A stretch of 64,000 nucleotides of DNA from assembly GCF_001544795.2 (NCBI RefSeq), contig NZ_FCOI02000002.1:248001-312000 (forward strand), read 5' to 3'. Shown here piece by piece: positions 26,891 through 34,450 of this stretch (position 1 is the first letter of the stretch; every line of letters starts with the position of its first letter). The stretch is from Caballeronia temeraria. Its GTDB lineage: Bacteria > Pseudomonadota > Gammaproteobacteria > Burkholderiales > Burkholderiaceae. Position numbers and translations under genes: made by a program. The notes below the pieces were generated by a model that was not told the DNA's origin, did not search any database, and saw nothing but the letters and a program-made list of their open reading frames with translations.

Positions 26891-27005
26891 GCCTTCTTTG
26901 GGGAGTAGCCTTCCTTCGCGAGCGAAGGAGAACGCGTCAACATCCTCGGCCCTGCTGCCGTGGCGCGTTCGACCGGAACGGTTTGGCGAGACCATCGATG
27001 CGTTA
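26891..27005 (+). promoter_or_regulatory. yybP-ykoY (manganese) riboswitch
   Basis: The leader contains the diagnostic elements of this RNA in order: tttGGGGAGTAGCC (26898-26910), a hairpin with arms ccttcg / cgaagg and a cgag loop (about 26912-26928), GTCAACAT-CCTCGG (26936-26949), and GGCGAGACCAT (26985-26995). These match the two conserved loops that bind Mn2+ in the yybP-ykoY family. The element ends about 145 bases before the exchanger start, leaving room for an expression platform around 27000-27140. Published members switch on Mn2+ export genes when Mn2+ is high. Confidence 0.9.
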
Positions 27006-27148
27006 TGCCGTTCCTGGCCGGACGGCGCGTGGCGCATCGTGGTTCGCTTGACGTCCGGCCGTGGAATCATCGTGTCCCCACAACTACAACCTCTCCATCT
27101 CTCGCGCACGCTTGCGCGCCCATCGCATATTTCGATGCGAGGTGCCGC

Positions 27149-28159
27149 ATGACGATGCTCTTTCTCGAACTCGCGCTGATGCTCGCGATCATTCTGATCG
27201 CGTCGGAGCTGTTCACCAATGCGCTCGAACATCTCGGCGAGCGGCTCGGCATTTCAGAAGGCGTGACCGGATCGCTGTTCGCGGCGGTCGGCACGGCGTT
27301 GCCGGAAACCACGGTGCCGATCATCGCGCTGCTCGGCGGCACGACGAGCCGTGCGGTCAACGAAGAGATCGGCGTCGGCGCGATTCTCGGCGCACCGCTG
27401 ATGCTCGCGACGCTTTCCACCTGTCTCATGACGTTCGCGATCCTCAAGTCGCGCGGCTTGCGCGGACGCATCGTGCCGGAGCGCAGCGGCTTCACGCGCG
27501 ATCTCAACTTCTTTTTGTTCGCGTTCCTGATTGCGTGCGCCGCGATGTTCGTGCCGCATCACGCGTGGCAGGTGCGCGCGGTGTTCGCGGCGGGACTCGT
27601 CGGGCTGTATGTCGTTTATGTGATTTCGACGTTCAGGGCGTCGGCGAAGCTCGTCGAAGGCGGGCATGGAACCGAAGCGCCCGAGGCCTTGTTCGCGTCG
27701 CGTCTCGGCTTGAAGACGTCGTTCGGCTCGATCATGCTGCAGTTTCTCGTCGGCATCGTGCTGCTGGTGGGCGGCGCGAAGGGCTTCATTCACGGCGTCG
27801 AGGGCGTGTCGCATGCGCTGGGCATTTCGGCGCTGCTGCTGTCGCTCATCATCATTCCGATTGCGACCGAGCTGCCGGAAAAGGTGAACAGCATTCTGTG
27901 GGCGCGCCGAGGGAAAGACACGCTCGCGTTCGGCAACATCACCGGCGCGATGGTGTTTCAAGGCACGTTGCTGCCCGCGATCGGCATCATGCTGACGCCG
28001 TGGGAGCCGCGCATCGAAGTGCTGACGGGTGTGCTGATCACGCTCGCGGCCGCCGCCTGGCTGCGCGTCAACGCGAAGCCGAACGGCGTCGTGCTCTGGG
28101 CGTTGCTCGGTAACGGCGTGCTGTATGTGGCTTATCTCGTGCTGACGCTCGGGCGTTGA
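27149..28159 (+). CDS. CaCA-family cation exchanger, likely Mn2+ exporter by riboswitch context
   Basis: This 336-residue integral membrane protein has two repeated halves of the sodium/calcium exchanger family (PF01699). The acidic signature is seen as LFAAVGTALPETTVPIIALLG in the first half and IIIPIATELPEKVNSILWA in the second, each with the conserved Glu. About ten membrane segments are visible. I start at MTMLFLELALML (27149) because the upstream in-frame part overlaps the riboswitch and has no membrane character. The yybP-ykoY leader suggests that Mn2+ is the transported ion, though classic members carry Ca2+. It is monocistronic. Confidence 0.88.
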   Translation: MTMLFLELALMLAIILIASELFTNALEHLGERLGISEGVTGSLFAAVGTALPETTVPIIALLGGTTSRAVNEEIGVGAILGAPLMLATLSTCLMTFAILKSRGLRGRIVPERSGFTRDLNFFLFAFLIACAAMFVPHHAWQVRAVFAAGLVGLYVVYVISTFRASAKLVEGGHGTEAPEALFASRLGLKTSFGSIMLQFLVGIVLLVGGAKGFIHGVEGVSHALGISALLLSLIIIPIATELPEKVNSILWARRGKDTLAFGNITGAMVFQGTLLPAIGIMLTPWEPRIEVLTGVLITLAAAAWLRVNAKPNGVVLWALLGNGVLYVAYLVLTLGR

Positions 28160-28175
28160 GAAAGCGGCGTCGCAA

Positions 28176-28201
28176 ATAAAAATGCCCGCCGAGGCGGGCA
28201 T
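28176..28201 (-). terminator. Terminator of the fliD-fliT transcript
   Basis: On the minus strand the stem atgcccgcc / ggcgggcat (loop tcg) is followed by tttttattt. It lies 84 bases past the fliT stop and separates it from the convergent exchanger gene. Confidence 0.9.
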
Positions 28202-28284
28202 CGAAGAGCGAAGCAGCGCGCTGACTGATCAGCGCGTCGTTCTTGTTGTTCTTAAGAGAGTTATCGGCGCGTGCGCGGAAAACT

Positions 28285-28584
28285 TTAGAAGCGCGCGGCC
28301 TGATGATATCGGCTGACGGCTTTCGCGCCGTCCATCGAGCGGCGATACATCGTCGAGAGCGCCGCCTGCGCATCTTTTGCGCGCGCGGCGACCGCATCCA
28401 TGCTCGCCTGAATCTGCCGAATTACCGCGAGCGCTTCGGCCGGCTGGTCCGCCTGCAGCGACATCACGAGCGGCGCACGCGCTGAGTCGAGTTCGGCGGC
28501 GCGCGCCCAGTCGTTCTGGTTCACTGCTTCTTCGATCGCCCCGGTCAGCGCCCAGGCGTTCTGAATCGTTTCGTGCTGGTTCAT
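28285..28584 (-). CDS. fliT: Flagellar export chaperone FliT
   Basis: This 99-residue, mostly helical protein is 15 bases downstream of fliD. FliT proteins hold the cap protein FliD for export and, in enteric bacteria, bind FlhD4C2 to limit class II transcription. The sequence is poorly conserved in general, but the size, the helical pattern (TIQNAWALTGAIEEAVNQNDW; QLEEL-like N-terminus) and the position directly after fliD support the call. Confidence 0.85.
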   Translation of the reverse strand: MNQHETIQNAWALTGAIEEAVNQNDWARAAELDSARAPLVMSLQADQPAEALAVIRQIQASMDAVAARAKDAQAALSTMYRRSMDGAKAVSRYHQAARF

Positions 28585-28599
28585 GTTCCGTCTCCGCCT

Positions 28600-30135
28600 T
28601 TACTTCGCGTTCGTGGCCAGCGCGCCCGCGCTGTTGGTGCCGCCGAAGAGGGCGGTCAGATAGCTTCCCTGAGTCGCCATCGAAGACATGAGCGTGTTCA
28701 GCGCCGTGAACTGCTGGTTATACGAGGTCGTCAGTTGCTGCGTGTACGCGGTGAGCTGCGTCTGCTGATCGGCGATGCTCTTCAGATCGGCGTTCAGCGC
28801 GGTGGTGCGCGTGTCGATCAGTCCGCCCGTCTGCAGGAACGACGTCAGGCTGTTGTTGAGTTGCGCGGCGACGCCGTTGGTCGAATTGAACAGCGACGCG
28901 ACCTTGCCCGAATTGTTCGTGAGCGCATCGGTGAGCGCGTCTTCATCGGTCTTGAGCGTGCCGTCTGGCTGCAGCGCGATGCCGATCGACGCGAGGTTGA
29001 CCTGGCCCGAGCCAGTCCCAATCGCCTTGCTGATCGTGCTCGCGATCGTGTTCTTGATCGTGTTCATCATCGAGTCGCCGAGCAGCGCGCCGCCCTGCGA
29101 GCCGGCCGCCTGCGTCGAATCGAACGAGGTCAGTGACGCGGCCGTGGTCACGAAGTTGTTGTAGGCGGTGACGAATGCGTCGATGGTCGTCTTCTGGCCG
29201 CTGACATCCTGGCCGACGGTGAGCGTCTGCGTGGTGCCGACGGAATCCGCCGTGAGCGTCATGGAAATGCCCGTGATGGCTTCCTTGACGGTGTTGCTGG
29301 AGCTCGTGACCGGCGTGCCCGCGATCGTCAGATGCGAGTCCACGCCCGCGCTCGACTGGGTCCAGCCATTCGTACCGTCGATGGTCGTGTGCTCGGGAAC
29401 GGTGATGGTCTTGGTCGAATCGCTCGGATCGGGATCGGTCGTCGTGGTGGACGACGTGACCGCGAGCTTGTTGATCGCCGAGCTGCTGTCATCCGCGTTG
29501 ACTGTTACGTTGATCGCGTTGGCGAGCCCCGTCGACGAGGAGCGCAGCACGAGGTGCGCGCCGTCCGAGCCGTTGACGACGGTGGCCGTGATGCCCGGAT
29601 TGTCGGACGCCGAGTTGATGGCCGACACGATGCCGGACAACGTGTTGTTCGTGCTGTCGAGCTTGATGGTGCTCGATTTGCCGCCGACGTTCAGCGTGAT
29701 CGAGCCGGTGCCGAGCGCGGCGGTCGTCGAGAACACGCCGGACGTGATCGATTGCGCGGATGCGATATTCGTCACTTTCACCGCGTAGCTGCCCGCGACC
29801 GCGGTGGAGTCGGCGGTGGCCGAGAGGCCCTTGCCGTCGGCGGTGGCCGTGTACGAACCGAGGGTCGTGCCGTTGGCCAGGTTCGCGATGGAACTTTGCA
29901 GCAGCGACAGCACGGACTTCAGCGTGCCAATCGCGGTGAGTTGCGTGTTGTCGGCGGTTTTCTTGCTGTTGAGCGCGTCGGTCTGTCCTGCGACCTTAGC
30001 GTTGACGATCGCGGTGACGAGCGAGTTCACGTCCATCGTCGAATTCGTGGAACCGCTGATGATCGACTGTGCGGCCTGCTGTACGGCGCTTGTCGGATCG
30101 ACAGTGGAACCCGTTGTCGTGGCTACGGTGGTCAT
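28600..30135 (-). CDS. fliD: Flagellar hook-associated protein 2 (filament cap)
   Basis: This 511-residue FliD caps the filament and folds incoming flagellin. The N-terminal D0 part (SIISGSTNSTMDVNSLVTAIV) and C-terminal coiled coil (QLNNSLTSFLQTGGLIDTRTTAL, DQQTQLTAYTQQL) match FliD_N and FliD_C. The middle is a variable Ser/Thr-rich domain (e.g. STTTTDPDPSDSTKTITVPE), which is surface exposed and a possible glycosylation target given the cassette upstream. It lies 183 bases after fliC and is followed by fliT. Confidence 0.96.
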   Translation of the reverse strand: MTTVATTTGSTVDPTSAVQQAAQSIISGSTNSTMDVNSLVTAIVNAKVAGQTDALNSKKTADNTQLTAIGTLKSVLSLLQSSIANLANGTTLGSYTATADGKGLSATADSTAVAGSYAVKVTNIASAQSITSGVFSTTAALGTGSITLNVGGKSSTIKLDSTNNTLSGIVSAINSASDNPGITATVVNGSDGAHLVLRSSSTGLANAINVTVNADDSSSAINKLAVTSSTTTTDPDPSDSTKTITVPEHTTIDGTNGWTQSSAGVDSHLTIAGTPVTSSSNTVKEAITGISMTLTADSVGTTQTLTVGQDVSGQKTTIDAFVTAYNNFVTTAASLTSFDSTQAAGSQGGALLGDSMMNTIKNTIASTISKAIGTGSGQVNLASIGIALQPDGTLKTDEDALTDALTNNSGKVASLFNSTNGVAAQLNNSLTSFLQTGGLIDTRTTALNADLKSIADQQTQLTAYTQQLTTSYNQQFTALNTLMSSMATQGSYLTALFGGTNSAGALATNAK

Positions 30136-30266
30136 GTGTACTCCGGTCCTTACGTGTTCGCGATCGTTTGAATTGGGCGGGAGTCGTCGTCTCCCGGAAA
30201 TGCGCGCAGGGAGACAAGCTCCCCGGGCGCTGACTGCGTGCTTCTGCTGCGAATATTTGTTACGTC

Positions 30267-30297
30267 CGGCGCGCGTCGTACCGATAACGCGCGCCGG
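30267..30297 (-). terminator. Hairpin between fliC and fliD
   Basis: A perfect 11-bp stem (ccggcgcgcgt / acgcgcgccgg) around a 9-base loop lies 22 bases after the fliC stop. No T run follows on the minus strand. It may act as a partial terminator or 3' stabiliser that lets fliC mRNA exceed fliD mRNA. Confidence 0.45.
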
Positions 30298-30318
30298 TTA
30301 AAGCGCCGGCCGAAATGC

Positions 30319-31446
30319 TTAGCCGAGGAGCTTCAGAACTTGCTGCGGCATCGAGTTCGCTTGAGCCAGAACCGAGATACCAGCTTGCTGCAGCACTTGA
30401 GCCTTCGACAGATTCGCGGTTTCCTGCGCGAAGTTCGCGTCGGTAACTTGCGATTGCGCCGACGACAGGTTCGTCGATTGTTGCGTCTGCGTTGCCGCGA
30501 TCGACGTGAAGCGGTTTTGCGCGGCGCCCAGGTTGGCCTGGATGCTGTTCACCGAGTTCAGTGCGTTGTCGATCGCTTCGATCGCGCCGTTCGCGCCATC
30601 GGTCGTGCTGATGTCGATTGCCGAAACGAGCGGCGGGTTGTTGTTCGAGTTCAGCGAGGCGAGTTGCGTCGTCTGAGCGGACGTTGCGCCCGTGCCCTTG
30701 AACGCGATCGAGCCGGGGGTCGTGCCCGAAGCCGCCGTCACGGAGAATTCCGAAGCGGTTGCCACGCCGGACGTGATCGCTTGGTTGTTCTGGTCCGTGT
30801 ACGTGAAGCCGCCCTTGCCATCGGCGAGAACGTTGATCGTCGTGATCGCTGCCGTGCCGGTCGTTGCCGCACCCGCTGCGTCGAGGCTCAGGCCCGTGAT
30901 CGAACCGATCGTCGTGCCCGATTGAGCGAAGCCGCCGCCGATCTTGGCTGCCGACACGTTCTGGCTCAAATCGACCGAGATGGTCTGGCCGACGTTCGCG
31001 CCGACCTGGAAGTTCACCACGCCTGCCGAACCGTCCAGCACGTTCGTGCCGTTGTAGGTCGTTTGCGACGAAATCCGGTTCACTTCAGCGATACGCTGGG
31101 CGACTTCCTTCTGCAGCGCGGACTGGTCGCTCGGCGACAGCGAGCCGGTTGCCGATTGAACGGCCAGCTGGCGGATACGCTGAAGGTTATCGGTGATCTG
31201 GCTAAGACCGCTCGATGCCGTTTGCGTCATCGACACGCCGTCGTTCGCATTCGAAACGCCTTGGTTCAGGCCGTTGATCTGCGAGGTCATGCGCGATGCG
31301 ATTGCCTGGCCGGCTGCGTCGTCTGCCGCGCTGTTGATGCGCTTGCCCGAGGAAAGGCGCGTAATGGCCGACGACAGTGCGCTTTGCGTGCCGTTCAGGT
31401 TTTGCTGAGCGACGAGCGAGTTGATATTGCTATTGATACCGATCAT
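30319..31446 (-). CDS. fliC: Flagellin
   Basis: This 375-residue flagellin is the filament subunit. Conserved N-terminal D0/D1 (GINSNINSLVAQQNLNGTQ, RLSSGKRINSAADDAAG) and C-terminal D1/D0 (LSSAQSQVTDANFAQETANL, QQVLKLLG) flank a short, Gly/Ser/Thr-rich middle region at about residues 170-275. The start is the ATG at 31446 (MIGINSN). It has its own sigma-28 promoter and lies downstream of the glycosylation cassette, behind a terminator. The Ser/Thr-rich D2-D3-like region is the likely target of the SPINDLY-type transferase. Confidence 0.97.
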   Translation of the reverse strand: MIGINSNINSLVAQQNLNGTQSALSSAITRLSSGKRINSAADDAAGQAIASRMTSQINGLNQGVSNANDGVSMTQTASSGLSQITDNLQRIRQLAVQSATGSLSPSDQSALQKEVAQRIAEVNRISSQTTYNGTNVLDGSAGVVNFQVGANVGQTISVDLSQNVSAAKIGGGFAQSGTTIGSITGLSLDAAGAATTGTAAITTINVLADGKGGFTYTDQNNQAITSGVATASEFSVTAASGTTPGSIAFKGTGATSAQTTQLASLNSNNNPPLVSAIDISTTDGANGAIEAIDNALNSVNSIQANLGAAQNRFTSIAATQTQQSTNLSSAQSQVTDANFAQETANLSKAQVLQQAGISVLAQANSMPQQVLKLLG

Positions 31447-31531
31447 TTTGTTTCTCCAAGGGCCTGGCGGTTGTATCTGAAACAACGCCGATTCTGGTCG
31501 AGGCGGCTAGTTGTTTTGCCGCTTGTTTAGG

Positions 31532-31559
31532 TTTTCGGCGGCGGTCGGCCAAAACTTTA
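31532..31559 (-). promoter_or_regulatory. Sigma-28 (FliA) promoter of fliC
   Basis: On the minus strand TAAAGTTTT leads, after 16 bases from TAAA, to GCCGAAAA. The consensus is TAAAGTTT-N11-GCCGATAA. The -35 matches perfectly, the -10 differs at one base, and the spacer is one base longer. It lies 86 bases upstream of the fliC ATG. Confidence 0.82.
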
Positions 31560-31638
31560 GGCGTGATTTCGAGCCAACCCAGAAATTTTTCAGACGAATG
31601 TTCCGCGCGGCTTTCGGAGCGGCCTGCCGGACGCGCAG

Positions 31639-31661
31639 AAAAAAGCGCCCGGCCGGGCGCT
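31639..31661 (-). terminator. Terminator of the glycosylation cassette
   Basis: On the minus strand the perfect stem agcgcccgg / ccgggcgct is followed by ttttt. It begins 12 bases past the WbqC stop and so ends the cassette transcript before the fliC promoter. Confidence 0.9.
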
Positions 31662-31673
31662 CGCGCGGGACGA

Positions 31674-32369
31674 TTACACGAGGTCGAATTCGTCCAGCAT
31701 GGCTTTGACTTCGTCGGCCGGGTTGAACATCAGTAGGTCCAGAATGGAAAGCCACGGTACGAACGGCTCGCCGAACTGGTGGTATTCGAGCGGCCGGGGT
31801 TGCAGAAAGCGCAGATCGACTCCGCGTTCGGCAAAATCCGGCGCCGAATAAAGCGCGGTTCCGCCAATCGGATTGATATACGTCGTCGCGCCCAGCGCGC
31901 CGCAGATCGCCAGCACCTTTTCGTGCGCGCGCAGCGAATGGTCGATCGGCAGCGTCGATGAAACGACGATCCGCGTGTCGAGCGACAGCCGCGCGGCCGT
32001 CGCAAGAATCGAACGGTGCAGGAAACGAAAGAGGTTGTGGTCGTCATGCTCGACGCATTCACGCAGCAATTCGAAGCCTTGCGCGAAATGCGGTGCCCGC
32101 CGGTACGCGCCCTGTATCTGATTGAGCAATTTGAGGCGGTCGAACGAAGGCGCGATGGCGCGCTCGACGACATCTAGCGAATCGGAATCGCTGGCGATTG
32201 GGATACTGAAGTATGCGTCGCCGCCGTTTTGCAGGAAGCGATTGCGATTGAACCAGCCTTTCTTCGTGTATTTGATGTTGTCGTAGACGACGAACAAATC
32301 CACTGCCCCGATCAGCTGGAAGTAGCCGATATAGGGCAGAAAGTAAGGCTGCATGATCGCGACTTTCAT
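31674..32369 (-). CDS. WbqC-family protein
   Basis: This 231-residue member of the WbqC family (PF08889) opens with the hallmark MKVAIMQPYFLPYIGYFQLI and YDNIKYTKKGWFNRNRFL, and ends with PFVPWLSILDLLMFNPAD. WbqC-like genes occur in O-antigen and flagellin-modification clusters, probably in making or attaching acyl-amino sugars, but the reaction is not established. The start at 32369 overlaps the methyltransferase stop (ATGA). It is the last gene of the cassette and has a terminator directly after it. Confidence 0.92.
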   Translation of the reverse strand: MKVAIMQPYFLPYIGYFQLIGAVDLFVVYDNIKYTKKGWFNRNRFLQNGGDAYFSIPIASDSDSLDVVERAIAPSFDRLKLLNQIQGAYRRAPHFAQGFELLRECVEHDDHNLFRFLHRSILATAARLSLDTRIVVSSTLPIDHSLRAHEKVLAICGALGATTYINPIGGTALYSAPDFAERGVDLRFLQPRPLEYHQFGEPFVPWLSILDLLMFNPADEVKAMLDEFDLV

Positions 32370-33088
32370 TTGCCGCAGATGAGGTAAATGCTCGCGCACA
32401 TCTGCGGATAGATCATGCCGAGGTTGTAGATGCCTTCGAGATATTTCTCGTCGATGATGCCGGCGTCGAGCGCACGATCGAACTGGAAGTTGGCGAGCGC
32501 CTTGAACATCAGGCCGCCGCGCTGCTCGACCGTGAAGCCCGCGGCGTGCACGTCGGCTTCGAGCGTATCGAACGAATACGTCCGGCGATGCCCGTGCGCC
32601 CATTCGCCCGGGGTCACGGCGTTCTTCGATGCGATCAGCCCCATTTGCACGGCGATCTGTCGTGAAGGCGCGTCGGCGTTCGGGACGAGTACGTAGAAGT
32701 GTCCGTCGGGCGCGAGCCAGTCGTGAATATTGCGCAGCACCGGGCCGGTTTCGTCGAGATGCTCCAACGTGTTTATCAGGAAAATCGAGCGGAACTTGCG
32801 GTCCACGTTCGCGTCTTCGAACGTCGCGTTGATGAAGCGCACGTGATGCGGCGAATTGCGCTGCGCGATGGCGATGGCATCGGACGAAGCTTCGATCACC
32901 GTGAGATCGGCGAAGTGTTGCGCGAGCAGCGTCGTCGAGCGGCCTTCATGGCAGCCGAGTTCCAGCGCGGGACCCGGCTCGAAATGCGGCGCGAACCGCT
33001 TCATCATGTAGTCGCGTACGATTTCGTCAAAGTTGTAGTCGTATTGCTTGTCGGGCCGCGACTGGGCCTCGGCATTGTAATCACGCAT
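32366..33088 (-). CDS. SAM-dependent methyltransferase
   Basis: This 240-residue class I methyltransferase has the SAM motif ALELGCHEGRSTTLLAQHF near residues 41-59, motif II VIEASSDAI, and the post-motif INTLEHLDETGPVLRNI. It resembles sugar or lipid methyltransferases of surface-polysaccharide clusters (methyltransf_11/23). In this cassette it probably O- or N-methylates the flagellin sugar. A ribosome binding site (aagg, spacing 6) precedes the ATG at 33088. Confidence 0.88.
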   Translation of the reverse strand: MRDYNAEAQSRPDKQYDYNFDEIVRDYMMKRFAPHFEPGPALELGCHEGRSTTLLAQHFADLTVIEASSDAIAIAQRNSPHHVRFINATFEDANVDRKFRSIFLINTLEHLDETGPVLRNIHDWLAPDGHFYVLVPNADAPSRQIAVQMGLIASKNAVTPGEWAHGHRRTYSFDTLEADVHAAGFTVEQRGGLMFKALANFQFDRALDAGIIDEKYLEGIYNLGMIYPQMCASIYLICGK

Positions 33089-33124
33089 CGCTTGCCTTCT
33101 ATGTCTTGGTTGGGACTTGCCCGG

Positions 33125-33904
33125 TTAGCCCTGATCGGGCTGATAGAGTCTTTCAGTACGCGGCCGATACCATTCCGACAGGCTCACCGGCACGCGCGAA
33201 TTGAAGCCGAGCACCTGCCGCGTGAGCGGCGCGAGTTGCGCACCGCGCTCTTCGCCGATGAGCCGCGCGTAATCCATCTGCGGCTTCACGAACGCGGGCC
33301 CATAGCTGAGCGTCAGCGCAACGCGATTGCGCGCCGTCGTATTGAGCGTGCCGCGATGCCACAGGTACGAATTGAAGAGCACGACCGAGCCCGCGCGGCC
33401 CGTCAGATATTCGGCGTGCGCGGCGAAGGCGGCGGCGTCGGGTTGCTCGCTTTGGACGTGCGAGCCGCTCAGAACCTGCGTCGCCCCGTTTTCGATCGTG
33501 AAGTCGTCGAGCATCACGAGCATGTTCATGCGCAGATTGAAGTTCGGGATGAACGTCGCGACATCGCGATGCACGCGGTGCACATAGTTCTGCGCGTGCG
33601 GAAAACCGCCCACGGGATTGCACGCATGAAGAATGTACGGCTTGCCCGCGAAGAAATGCTCGAGCCACGGGTGAAAGAGATGCATCGCGATGTACTCGTC
33701 GATGCTGTCGTTCTCGCCGATGCTGTGATGCGCGGTGCCGTCGCCATTCGCATTGATGCCGTTCGCGACCTGATAGCCCGTGCAGATATCGACCCACTTC
33801 AGGCAGTCGCGACGCAGACGATCGACGAGTGCGGCGTCGAGCGCATCCGGAAATACGATCCAGCCTTGCTTCGTTAGACCGTGATCGAACGTGTTCATGT
33901 CCAT
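33125..33904 (-). CDS. Phytanoyl-CoA dioxygenase family protein
   Basis: This 259-residue Fe(II)/2-oxoglutarate-dependent dioxygenase (PhyH) has iron ligands His112 and Asp114 (VHRDVATF) and distal His183 (LWHRGTLN); Arg194 in ARNRVAL is positioned to bind 2-oxoglutarate. The family hydroxylates acyl chains or small molecules. Set between an N-acyltransferase and a methyltransferase, it may hydroxylate the acyl group or the sugar of the flagellin glycan; this is inference. The ATG at 33904 has AAGGA six bases upstream. Length is slightly short of animal PhyH but normal for bacteria. Confidence 0.9.
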   Translation of the reverse strand: MDMNTFDHGLTKQGWIVFPDALDAALVDRLRRDCLKWVDICTGYQVANGINANGDGTAHHSIGENDSIDEYIAMHLFHPWLEHFFAGKPYILHACNPVGGFPHAQNYVHRVHRDVATFIPNFNLRMNMLVMLDDFTIENGATQVLSGSHVQSEQPDAAAFAAHAEYLTGRAGSVVLFNSYLWHRGTLNTTARNRVALTLSYGPAFVKPQMDYARLIGEERGAQLAPLTRQVLGFNSRVPVSLSEWYRPRTERLYQPDQG

Positions 33905-33917
33905 TGCGTGTCCTTGC

Positions 33918-34442
33918 TCAATGCCGCGCGGCTTGATCAGTCGCGAGCGTCGCCATCGTCAGCAGATCAATGTAGCGTCCGCACTTAAAAACCGCGTCGC
34001 GCTGCACGCCTTCGTGACGAAAGCCGATGCGCTCGTAGAGCCGGATCGCACGCGCGTTGTCCGCAAGCACCGACAAATACACGCGGTGCATGTTCAGATC
34101 GCCGAACGCGTGTTGCAGCATGAGTCGCGTTGCCGATTCGCCGATGCCGCGGCCGCGCGCCGCGCGATCGCCTATCTGAATGCCGAACTCACCCGAACGG
34201 TTGATCCAGTGAATATTCAGCAGGTACACGACGCCGACGCATTGGCCGCTTTCGCGCAGACAGATCGCGAGGCGCACGTTGTTCGCCCGGCTGGCGAGAT
34301 ACGCGTCGTACCAGCGTCGGTCCATGTCGCCGTTCACATGGCGGAAGTTGCCGACGAGCGCGTCGACGACATCGCGATCGGCGCGCCATGCGGTGATCGT
34401 GGGCAGATCGGCGGCCTCGATCTCGCGCAGAAAAATGTCCAT
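33918..34442 (-). CDS. GNAT-family N-acetyltransferase (RimJ/RimL-like)
   Basis: This 174-residue GNAT acyltransferase has the acetyl-CoA pyrophosphate loop in RAARGRGIGESATRLMLQHAF and the following motif LNMHRVYLSVLADNARAIRLYERIGF, typical of RimJ-like enzymes. In the cassette it probably N-acylates the amino sugar made by the DegT aminotransferase. The ATG at 34442 is used; a TTG at 34454 overlaps the previous stop (TTGA) and could be the real, coupled start. No clear ribosome binding site is present for either. Confidence 0.88.
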   Translation of the reverse strand: MDIFLREIEAADLPTITAWRADRDVVDALVGNFRHVNGDMDRRWYDAYLASRANNVRLAICLRESGQCVGVVYLLNIHWINRSGEFGIQIGDRAARGRGIGESATRLMLQHAFGDLNMHRVYLSVLADNARAIRLYERIGFRHEGVQRDAVFKCGRYIDLLTMATLATDQAARH

Positions 34443-34450
34443 CGTCGTGT

